Assembly: GCA_003049485.1 (NCBI GenBank)
Contig: PYST01000093.1
Location: 2,410-66,409, forward strand
Direction: 5' to 3'
DNA length: 64,000 nt
DNA from: Ophioceras dolichostomum
Lineage: Eukaryota > Ascomycota > Sordariomycetes > Magnaporthales > Ophioceraceae
The notes under the pieces are model-generated. The model worked only from the letters and a program-made list of their open reading frames with translations. It searched no databases and was not told where the DNA came from. Shown here one piece after another: positions 11,639-21,449 of this stretch (its first letter is position 1; the number at the start of each line of letters is the position of its first letter). The position numbers were made by a program, and so were the translations under genes.

Positions 11639-13671
11639 ATGACTTGGCCAAGCCCAGTGGTTCACGGCCTGAGCAATGTCTCCATCAGCACAGTCGCCGT
11701 CACGGCTGCACTACTGCTCGTCGTCTACATCGCCGGCAGCGCCGTCTACAACATCGCCCTCCACCCGCTAGCGGGCTTCCCCGGTCCAGCTCGGGGCGCC
11801 TTGAGCCGGATCCCCTTCTGGATCGCGTGCGTCCGGGGGAAGCAGCACGTTTGGATTGCTCAGCTCCACTCTCAATACGGCCCCGTCGTCCGTTATAGTC
11901 CCAACGACCTTAGCTACGTAGATGAGGGCGGCTCGGCCTGGAAAGCCATCCACGGCCATGAGAAGGGTGGCAGGGAATTTGCTAAAGCAAAAGAGTGGTT
12001 TGTGGCTCCTGCCAACGGTCAGTCCTCTCCCGGCCCCATAGAGATCTCTCATCAGCCAACGGATGAGTGCCATGTCTAGAGATATCACAGCGCAGCTAAC
12101 TCATTTTCCTCGGTAGGCATCTACGGCATCAACAGCGCCATCTCGCACGAAGAGCACCGGCGTTTCCGGCACGTCTTCGCGCCGGCCTTCTCCGAGCGCG
12201 CGCTGAAGAGCCAGGAGCCTCTCTTCCGGCGGCACATCGACATGCTTCTCACGAAGCTCACCGAAGTTGCCGCCAGCACCACCACCAGCACCACTTCTCC
12301 GTCCCCATCGCACTCGTCATCAGTAGTGAACATGGTAGACCTCTTCCAGTTTACCACCTTCGACATCATGGGCGACCTCACCTTCGGCCAGCCCCTCGGC
12401 CTGCTCGAAAGCAACCGGTACTCGCGCTGGGTCGCGTCCGTGTTCGACTCCGTGCGCGTCATCCCCGTCGCCCAGCTCATCCAGTACTACCCCTTGCTGG
12501 ACGGGCTGTTCAGGCTCGTCGAGCCAAAATCCATCAAGGACATGAAGTATGAGCACTTCAAGCACTCGGTCGACAGGGTCGATCGGCGGCTGGCGGGGTC
12601 GTCGGACAAGCCGGATATCTGGAACCTGGTGCTCGCCGCGAAGGGGAACCAGCAGCTGAGCGTGGAGGAGATGTATTGTCATGCTGATGTTTTCATGCTT
12701 GCGGGGAGTGAGACGACTGGTGTGTAGCAGCTTTCGTGCTGTCATACTCTTTGATATTTAAGGCTGCATCTGATATCCGCTCACCAACTGACTGACTCAA
12801 ACTCCCTCTTTTAAGCAACGGCCATGTCCGGCTACACCTACTTCATCCTCAGCAGCCCAGACAAGCTAGCCCTCCTCACGCAGGAGCTCCGCAGCAGATT
12901 CGCCTCCGAGGCCGAGATCACCATGGAGAGCACTGCGTCTCTGAAGTATCTCAACGCCTGTAAGTGCCCCCACGCCTTCCATCCCTGCCCTTCACCTCAC
13001 TCTCCCATCTCCCTCTTGTCGATGCAAATCCTAATCCCCGAGATCACATACCTACCTACCTACCTGCCTACCTAGGCATCCAAGAATCCCTCCGCCTCTA
13101 CCCCCCAGTCCCCGTCGGCGTCCCCCGCGTCGTCCCCTCCCCCGGCCGCACCCTCCAAGGTCGCTTCGTGGCACCCGGCACACGCGTCTCGGTCCACCAC
13201 TACTCCACGTACCGCAGCCCCGCAAACTTCGCGGACCCTGACACGTTCGCTCCTGAGCGCTGGCTTCTTTCTACGTCATCGTCATCATCTCCGTCTTCCC
13301 CAAGCCATGCTTCCTTTGCCTCCTCACATGCTACTACTAGTACATTAGCGGCTTCTTCATCGGCGGCTTCTGCAGACAACAACAAGGCTCAAGCTCAAAC
13401 AGCAGCTAGTCGGTTCAGTGCAGACAGACGTGAGGCCCTCCAGCCCTTCGCGTACGGGCCGCGGAACTGCCTGGGGCAGAACATGGCGATGCACGAGATG
13501 AGGCTGTTTCTGGCTTGTGTGTTTTGGAGGTTTGATTTGGAGCTCGTGAGGGACGATACAAAGGATGGGAAGTGGACGGACCAGAGGGCGTTTGTGCTGT
13601 GGGAGAAGAAGCCGTTGGCTTGCCGTGTTAGGACTGCTGGTGCCGCTGGGACGAAGCATACTAGGATGTAG
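11639..13671 (+). CDS. Cytochrome P450, trichothecene C-15 hydroxylase-like group (573 aa, 4 exons)
   Basis: Predicted membrane-anchored monooxygenase. Exons 11639-12017, 12117-12719, 12816-12959 and 13076-13671 join in frame. The N-terminal anchor spans about residues 18-36, followed by the HPLAGFPGP hinge seen in many secondary-metabolism P450s such as the isotrichodermin C-15 hydroxylase group. The I-helix motif AGSETTATA is split by intron 2; the K-helix is QESLRLYPP; PERW and the haem loop FAYGPRNCLG follow, with the axial Cys near residue 507. A Ser/Ala/Thr-rich insert of about 50 residues (roughly 13270-13430) lies between PERW and the haem loop and is unusual. Intron 3 ends in a run of CCTA units that supplies its acceptor. 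Being co-oriented with the terpene synthase, oxidation of its product is a plausible role (inference). Confidence 0.93.
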
Positions 13672-14479
13672 GAGGGAAGAGGGACGTATAAAACTCCTAA
13701 TTAGTGCGAGTATGGACCAAGCTTACTCAAGTTACTAGATATACGTATGTCGTTCTGTCTGTTTGTTCGAGATTCTAAAGTAAGCTTATTATCTTCTACT
13801 AGGACCTAGTACCTCCCTTCTTAGGTACCTCCTAGGTAGGTACTCTAGGCAGGATGTCTTGGTAGCTTCGTGGGGACTGATCCTAACCGAGCAGTATAAG
13901 TCGGATCGGCCCCCATTGATTCTTTCTTCGCCGTCGAAGTCATCTTGACTTCGAGCTTAGATCCACCTATTCCCCTCAGGTTCTAGGTAAAAGTATTCCC
14001 AGTTGCACCCTTGTAAAGCACACACTAGCTTACAGTAGATAATCGCCGCTAAGTTCCATGGCACACTCTCACCGCGTGACTAGATGGTGAGTTTCTGTGG
14101 CTGCCCTGGAGTGTGAAGGGTCGCACTTCGTAGGACATGGCCTAGTTCTGCTCGACTCTTTACTCTCCCTCCCGTTGCCTCCTTCACTTTCATAGCAGGA
14201 AATTGAGCGAGCAGAGGTTGTCATGAACCTTAGCCCTCGAGTCATACTGGAGCTCAGCTGCCAAATGGTACTAATCAATACCACGGAATTCATGTCTGCG
14301 TCCTTCGGTCTCATCCAGGGGCATCACTTTTTCATCATGTTCATGTTGACCGAGCGGGAATTAGGAGCTGCTTTATTCCAGGATGAGTTACACTGGCTAC
14401 TATCTACACGACCAAACCGCTCTGCATCAGTTGAACAGGTAATATTTTGAAATATCCCTACCCTTCTCCAGCCTGGCAA
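13672..14479. other. Intergenic region with AGGT/ACCT repeats
   Basis: Lies between the ends of two convergent genes. Around 13800-13860 there is a cluster of CCTAGT, TAGGTACC and CCTAGGTAGGTA motifs. No gene recognised. Confidence 0.4.
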
Positions 14480-15363
14480 TCACGCCTTGAGAAGCAGAGC
14501 GCTCTCAAGGTAGTCATAATATGTAACACTAGCCAGTCGGTCTTTAATGAAGCAATCCCCCGCTGGTTGTCCCGCCGGACTATCCTTGAACAGCCAAGTA
14601 ACAGCCGCGCAAGACGTACTGGTCACCGAGGCGCCGATGTTGAACCTTGCACACAGATCGACACACCGCTCCAGACTCGTCACATTCGGGAAATATTGAA
14701 GGTCCAATGTCCCCTCGCGGGAACCCCAGTTCACCCCGCACATCCTCAGGAAGACTTGATCGGTTCCCGACGGTGTGTATGTGGTATTGTGGGCGCCGGG
14801 GCACTCGACCTCCATCCCCTTGTCTGAGAGGACTGTCGTCGGGGTAGGAAGGGCGGAATAGGCCGTTGAAGGATGGACGCCGCCAGAGGGCAAGCTGGTT
14901 GATGACGTGGCAGTTCTGCTAGTAGTGTCGTTGCGGTAAGACGTCAGACGGTGATGTGATACAAATACGAAGAGGGCGTAAGCACGCGCAGGGACGAAAG
15001 TCTCAACGCTGGGTAGACGCACATTGTGGCCGTGGCGGACGGCTGGGAAGTCGCAGAGGCCAACTTGGCACCGAGGACTCCGGCGACGACGACCAAGGCG
15101 ACGAACAAGACCGCGGCGGCGGCGCCGATGGGCCAAGTTCGTTGGCGTCTGATCTTGGCGCCATAGTCCTTGTTTACTATGTTTATCTGACTCTTCTGCG
15201 GAGGAGGGTCTGTCGCGACAACCACGGCCTTGTCGCTGGCTCGGGCTTCTGCGGGATTATGGGCAATCTCTAGGCCAGGCTGCGCGTAAAGCGAGGGCTC
15301 GGGCTGGGCGGCGGACCCGTTGTGACCCGGCGGCCATGGATTTGCAGCAGCAGTGCTCTGCAT
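14480..15363 (-). CDS. Single-pass membrane protein with Cys-rich PAN/Apple-like ectodomain (258 aa, 2 exons)
   Basis: Function unknown. Exons complement(15023..15363) and complement(14480..14915) join in frame across a 107-bp intron; an alternative acceptor 3 bases upstream is also in frame. The N-terminal third is Pro/Ala-rich and hydrophilic (cytoplasmic tail), followed by a basic QRRQR-type stop and one hydrophobic helix (about residues 77-98). After a Ser/Thr-rich stalk comes a C-terminal domain of about 110 residues with six cysteines (C-P-G, R-M-C, R-C, L-C, S-C, D-C). The spacing resembles fungal PAN/Apple-type extracellular domains, but I cannot confirm the fold. Predicted type II topology at the cell surface. 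It is convergent with the second P450 and next to the STAND-like genes. Confidence 0.72.
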
Positions 15364-15853
15364 CTCGATTCAATCGCCAGGTGTCGCGTAGAAGGCGAGC
15401 ACAGTCGACCCAAAAGAACTGTTCGCGGCGAAGTTGCGGGCGTGGGCGCCGGCCGCACTGTTTGAAATGTGCTGTGGGAGGTACCTAGCTTGGGACTCCG
15501 GCGAGTTCCGCCCAATATTGTTCTAGATGAAGCTAGTCCGTCACGTTAACACTGGCCACTTCGGGACTAGCGTTATCATTGCTTCTCTCCGCGGCCAGCT
15601 GAAAGACGACCCTTCGGATCAGCTGCGTCAGCCTCACCCCAGCTCCTGATTCTCTCACCATACAAGTCGCTGGGCCTGCGAAGCACTGAGCGGACGCGAA
15701 TTCTAGCGCTCCTACCGGATTGTCCACCCCTCTACCACTACCAAATTTACTCCGGACCGAACTGCTTCGCGGATTATTTGGCTCCCCGGGTGCTGCCCCG
15801 GAACCGTCAGAGGTCTCCTCAACAGTGTGCCTAGGTACTACTTAGGTACATAG

Positions 15854-15896
<43 letters not shown>

Positions 15897-16463
15897 GATT
15901 TAACGCCAGCCGGCCGTTACCAACCTCCCGGGGTTTATCTCGGCGCAGGTACATAGGTAGGTAGGTAGTAGGTAGTTATCTTCCCAAAAAGTACTACTAC
16001 TACTGCTACTACTAGTTTGAGCCATGCTTCCGGATTTTATCCTGTAGCCCTCCTGTGTCTACTGCAGTTTCCTTCATCCCCTGCCCCCGTTTTTCTAACT
16101 ATAGTCCGCGGCAGCTTCAACCTCTGTTCTTATCATTCCTGAAACTTGTCCAGGAGTACTTGCTGTCATTACACTTCTTACTCGTCTGTTAGGACGAATA
16201 GGACGAAAAGGGCTCGTACTGATGGACCTCCTATCAGAATTGCGCCGCAGTGGTGCTTAGGTCTGCCGATGCGTGTCTGCCTGAGGAGTTAGGCCGCTAC
16301 TTGGTTGAGCGGCCAGAAATGGATGCCTCCAGGTAAGGCTGGGCTCAGCTTGCACGTGGTGATTTGTGCACCGCCATCTCCAATTCTCAATTTTCCCCCC
16401 GACCTTCCCCCGATTTTTCTCACCAACCTCCTTCATATATGTGACCTCGACGAATTCCTCACC
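15364..16463. other. Intergenic region with inverted triplet repeats
   Basis: Separates the membrane protein from the STAND/ankyrin pseudogene. Apart from the (TAG)n and (CTA)n tracts listed separately, I recognise nothing in it. A pyrimidine-rich stretch at 16370-16440 precedes the ATG at 16464. Confidence 0.4.
15840..16015. repeat. (TAG)n microsatellite with AGGT units and an inverted (CTA)n arm
   Basis: About 14 perfect TAG units run from 15855 to 15896, flanked by TAGGTACATAGG-type motifs. About 95 bases further on, after TAGGTAGGTAGGTAGTAGG, an imperfect CTA-triplet run (15991-16015) has the opposite orientation. The two triplet runs could pair as stem arms. Confidence 0.85.
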
Positions 16464-19400
16464 ATGGAGGCGATCGGTGGCGGCGCCAGCGTCTTGGCGT
16501 TCGTCGTCCTCGGGCTCCAATCCGCCAAGCTCATCCACGCGACTCTCTCGGCGGTCAAAGACGGGCCTGAAGCCATTCAGCGAGTCGCTGATGAAGTTCT
16601 TCAGCTCTATTGGGCGCTCGAGCGCCTGCAACGATCGTGGGCGGCGCGATGGAACACTGCGTTGGAGAACCACGTGCACCATTGTGTCGACAAGCTCAAT
16701 GCACTCGCCAAGACTCTAGGGAAGATGGTTATCCACCCCGGCGAGAAGCACAGCGGTCGGCTGTGGAAGAAACTGAAGGCCTTTTTCAATGAGACGGACC
16801 TGCAGAAGATACATGAAGAGATGAGCTAGCACGCCGCAACCTTGAGCCTGAGACTCGGGATCATCAACAGGTTCGCTACTTTCTCAATGAGACCAAAAGC
16901 CTCTTGATCTTCGTTTCCTCACGCTGTCATGTATCCAGTTCTTCGTGTCTGACTACGTTTGCACACAACCTTGCGGAATCACTAGTGATCTACTGTTCGA
17001 ATCATCAGATGCCGCATCCCAATGTCGGCAAGACATTCGGTCGTTTAGCGATTCCCTGCGCATGACTGCTGAAGCCTCATCCGCGAATTTCGTCGCCCTA
17101 CATGCCTCTCTTGATACCCGGATGAACACCGTGGACCACACCCAGAATTCCATTCAGGGAGGACTGTCCTCTATCCAGGATGCCATAGGGGAGATGGCAT
17201 CATTGTCACAGTCGAACAGTGACGCGATGCTTCAGCTCTTGACGGCAATTGGCCACAAACTCAACATCGGCCCAACACGCAACGAGAGGGACGGCGGTCC
17301 AGCCTCCGTTCAGATCGAGAGCAAAACAGGACCGACCCCTTTCTCGAGGCTAGAGCAGAGTATCCAACGGCTATGCACACTCGTCAACGAACAGGAACGG
17401 ACCATCGACACATATTCGGAAGATGACCAACAGGCCCAGGCCATTATCGACGATCTGAAAATCATCCTCGACTCGATCAAGGAGCACGTGGGCAATCCAT
17501 CGGTGTCCAAGACCTCCCCTGAAACCCAAACCGCCAGGAACGGCCTTCAGCGGTTCAGCAAAGTGTTTGGGGACAATGAGTTGGAAATCAATGGGCAACG
17601 TATGAATATCTCATCCTCTCCTGATACACATGGGATAGCAGTTGACAGCCCTCGATAGTACCCCAACGGACAACGCGGCCAAGCACCGCTGTCATCAAGC
17701 GTGATCGTGTTGTCAAACAGGTTGACACCGGCACCGGAAACCTGACATTCACCTTCAACAAACGAATCCGCTCCGCAACTCGTCAGACTTCCGATCAGGC
17801 TCCCAATCTGATACCGGCGAAGAGAAGTCTCACGGACTACTCGATGTCGATCTCGTTCCTACCTAAGGACCCCAACAAGTTCAACATGCTACTGGCTTCC
17901 ACCATTCTGGAGGAAATACAGCGAGGATCGTTCTTCTCAATTTCGCGGCTCGCCGTAAATCGGGTTCGACCTTGGTGGTCTACTGTGTTCCAAGTTGTTG
18001 CATACGGGAAACTCACCCAGCTCAAAGCCATGTTGAGCAATGGGGAGGCATCCCTCCGTGACCACGACCAATATGGAGCGTCTCTTCTCTCTGTGCGTCG
18101 TCCTTGCGTGTCCGCCACCCACTCCTTTGGGTTTAGCTTATATACCTCGTACTGACGCCCAACCCATCAATAGTACGCCGTTTCCGAGCCAGAAACCCTG
18201 AAATTCTTAATTGAGAGTGGACTGGATCTAAACCAAACATCAAGCAACCACGGGGCTAGGTGGAGACGCTATCCGCCTGGTTCACGAGCGGATGACATCC
18301 TGAGGTTAGCAACGTCTACTGAACTCTAACAGCAACGTCCAAAGGACTAACATCTCTCGGTTTCTTCGAAAAACCTGACGCTACTAGTACTAATTAATGA
18401 ACATCCAATCAAAGATCTCCCTTAACGATGCTGATAGGTCGGCATCATAGTCCCGAACGCCTATCGTCAGCACAGATGTGCCGCCAGATCCTTCCAGCCG
18501 TCGGTGCGGACCCAGAAGCTGGCTGGTCTATCGAGCAGTCGCGACCACTTTTGATCGGGGATGCACTCTCATCCGGAGATCCGGTAAGCGTCAGGCCACA
18601 TTCCGACGGAGTCGCCCCCCGCGCTAATAACGACAGGCGACGCTGTCAGTTATATTGACGCCAGGGTTCGGCGACATCGACATGGGGAAATATACTTTCG
18701 ATGGGGGAAACATTCTACACGCCTTGTGTGAGAACATCTATGAGCGCCGCAGGGGGTGGCTCTCTCGGGCCCTCGATCTCGGTGCCGATCTACACGCGAC
18801 CAACCGTCCTGGCAAAACATGCCTCCATGTGTTTCTGGATTGCTTCAACTATTTCCCGAACTGGCCCGCCGAATCAATGACGGATGACTCCGTGAAATAC
18901 CAACTTGAAGCACTCTCCTTTCTGCTTAAGAGGGGCGCTGATCCTTAGGCGTTAGACAAGTGCCACAGAACTCCCTCTCACATGGCATACGATCCATGGT
19001 TTGCCAAATTTGGTGGTCTTCTAGGCAACCTCTGGGACTCTGCCTTGCAAATGAGCGGCTACGAAATTGCTGAATTTCGAGCAGCCTATCCCCGTTCGCC
19101 GAACTACGATGAGCGGTATACGCGGGAGAAGTTCGAGGTGCTCTGGCGGGGGAGGGAGCAGTTCTGCCCCTACTGTGATGACGAGCCGTGGCCTCCTGAG
19201 GAGGAGACGGCTTGTTGCCGTGTCTGTGGACGGACGCTACGCGCGTTCATCTCGGACGGCGAGGACGAAGAAGAGGACAAGTCTCGAGGGATGAGCGACC
19301 GCACGCAAGACAACGATCAGGTGCATAGAGCGAGCGAGGATACACAACCAGCCGGGGCCGGGCACGCGTCCCCGAACGATGAGGTTTCGTGGTTAGCGCT

Positions 19401-19485
19401 CGTGTGGCCAGCCCTCATCAGCGACGCGGACCAGACCGCGCACAGGGCAGCATGGCTGGATCGAGCGCAAAAAGTAGGGCGCTGA
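16464..19485 (+). pseudogene. Decayed STAND-like/ankyrin-repeat gene with premature TAG stops
   Basis: Remains of a gene of the fungal STAND-associated type. From the ATG at 16464, about 120 residues resemble the helical fungal N-terminal domain found on STAND proteins (opening MEAIGGGASVLAFVVLGLQS). An in-frame TAG at 16827-16829 interrupts it, and the same frame then continues HAATLSLRLGIIN, as expected inside that domain. A long helical segment follows (16939-17599). A 59-bp intron (17600-17658) restores the frame into an ankyrin-like region with further introns at 18093-18173 and 18584-18636. Ankyrin-like phrases include LKFLIESGLDLN and SRALDLGADLHA. A second TAG at 18946-18948 follows LLKRGADP, again with good continuation (ALDKCHRTPSHMAYD). 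The tail carries a CxxC...CxxC cluster (CPYC, CRVC). The segments around 16870-16938 and 18305-18437 could not be joined cleanly. Both TAGs sit where CAG would fit, as CpA-to-TpA mutation would produce. Confidence 0.7.
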
Positions 19486-21449
19486 AGGGGGTCGACCTCG
19501 GAGCTCGCGGGCCTTGTGGGCCGGCCGGAGTGCTTGCGTAGCCGAACGGAGCAGTTGGCCATCTGTAACATGAAGCGTGCCGCATATTAGAGGAGAGGTC
19601 TCGGGCTACAGGCTGTCCTGCGGGCTAGTGCTTGCTGCTGAGGTTTCAGGGGCCACTTGCCCGGTCTTCCCGCCCCTCGTCCCCGCCAAAGCCTGCGACG
19701 CCGTTCTACCCAGGCTCCCCGGTGAGGGAGGCGCGCTCAGGGGCAGCAATGTCCATCGAGAGGATTTCGGTGGAATCTGTGCCGAAGTGTTGATCTGCAT
19801 GTGTTCGGCCGCACGTCCTCCCCAGCCCGGTCTGCGCAAGATCAGTGACGGCCGTCCCGGCGTTCCTTCCGAAGCCGCACGCAAGCAACGTCGCCTCCAT
19901 ACCTCTCGTAGAGCCCTCTCCGCTCTGTAGTCGGGTAGTTGGTGACCTAAATTACCGGCCATTCTGAAATCCGTCATCATCATCGTGAAGTCGAATCAGA
20001 ATCCGGCAGGCCCAGCAGCACCCATAGAAGTCACCTGGCCGTGTGACTGCCCAGGTGGCCTTGGAACTCCCAGGGAGGTTACTTGGGGATCTTAGACGTT
20101 CTGGTTTATTCTAGGGGGAGCGCCTGAGTGGACCGCCGGAGACCCTGGGGCGGGCGACCCCCTAGCTTGGCCGGGGGCGGGGAAGTATTAGAGAGTCATC
20201 TGTCCGGGGAGCCAGCCGCTACTTCCTCGATCACCGCAACGGAGGCGGGGAGGAGAGATAACCTGAGCGATGAGCTCTTCGCCCTGTCCTTGTACCTGTA
20301 GATCTAGGGTCGCATATCGCGTCTGGCCAGGCTCCACCGTCTCAAGAGCGGTGGCTAGTGCTCTGATAAGCACATCCACAGCGAATGTTGCTTTTGCAGA
20401 CTTCAGCGGCGGTTTACCAGGAGCGTCCTTGTCAAGTATTGCTGATCTCCCTCCATGGTTAGGGCCCTCTCCGGAGAAGTCCGGCGGTTGTGAGGGCTTA
20501 GGAGGCTGCTCTACAGAAAGAGCCGCAGGGGGGAGGGCGCTGTTGTTGCCGTTGTTGGATAGGAAGTGGCGATTTGACTGGGGGTTGTGAGAGGACACAT
20601 TGATGGCCTCAAGCGGTGAGTAGTGGGAAGCTCTCTCGGCATCTGGCTGACGACAGACCCTCGTTGAAGCTGGGTGATGATCATGTTCACGCCGAGGTGT
20701 AGTAGGATTATGGTGGCGAAAGGCTGATCTCCGGATCCGGTGGCGTAGACCTCGTTGGAGCTAAGTGGGTAATGAGAGCGTAGTAGTAGTCGAAGTCGCG
20801 GTCGTGATTGTGGCGGGGTCTTCGTCCTGATCATCAGGCTGAAGCCCCAACCGAAGCTTTCTCTCCCTCGCACCTCACGTCCGACTCTCTGCAAGCCTAC
20901 ATCGAGGTGAACACAGCCAATGCCATGATGGCGAAGGGCGACATCCATTCCCGCTTGAAAGATGAAAGTAAAGGCTCCGGCTTTGTTGAGTGTTGCAAGT
21001 ATCCATCGAGGAATCGCGTCGGTACCTACCTAGGTAGATGGGAAGAAAAGATGTACGAAGACATGAATAACGAGAGCTACAACATCACAGAGGGTCGAAT
21101 GCATCTTGTGGGCAGGTAATAGCCAATCGAGTTCCAAGAAGTGGTGCTGTGATAGCCAGCATGGAGTAAGTCTCCCAGTTGCGCTCCGTGTGGCTGGACC
21201 GACTTCCTGTTAGATAATGCATGAACTTTCAGTATCGTAGGCTGCCGCAGCCACGTTGGCATCAGTGTCCGCGTAGAAGGAGGCAACTTGCATGAGCTGA
21301 GTGAGGGGCAACAGACACCTCGGTCGCGGGTCCCGAGCAAGGCTCGCTTTCTCTCCAAGTTCTCTGGATTTGAGGCACTTTCTTGGTCCATTCTATCGTG
21401 GACCTCCTTGCCTTGATTGCAATCCGAAGCTCTCCCTTCCCCCGTCCAA
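19486..21449. other. Gene-poor interval between two STAND-like loci
   Basis: About 2 kb without a supported gene. A minus-strand open frame (20188-20598, with no ATG-independent support and extending further upstream without a start) and a plus frame (20808-21119) show no domain. A TACCTACCTAGGTAG motif lies near 21023. The stretch may be relic sequence, but I cannot identify a parent. Confidence 0.35.

Noticed and set aside
20188..20948. Possible transcription-factor-like relic on the minus strand
   Set aside because: Two overlapping frames each look mildly protein-like, but no splice or frameshift joins them convincingly and no domain is recognisable.
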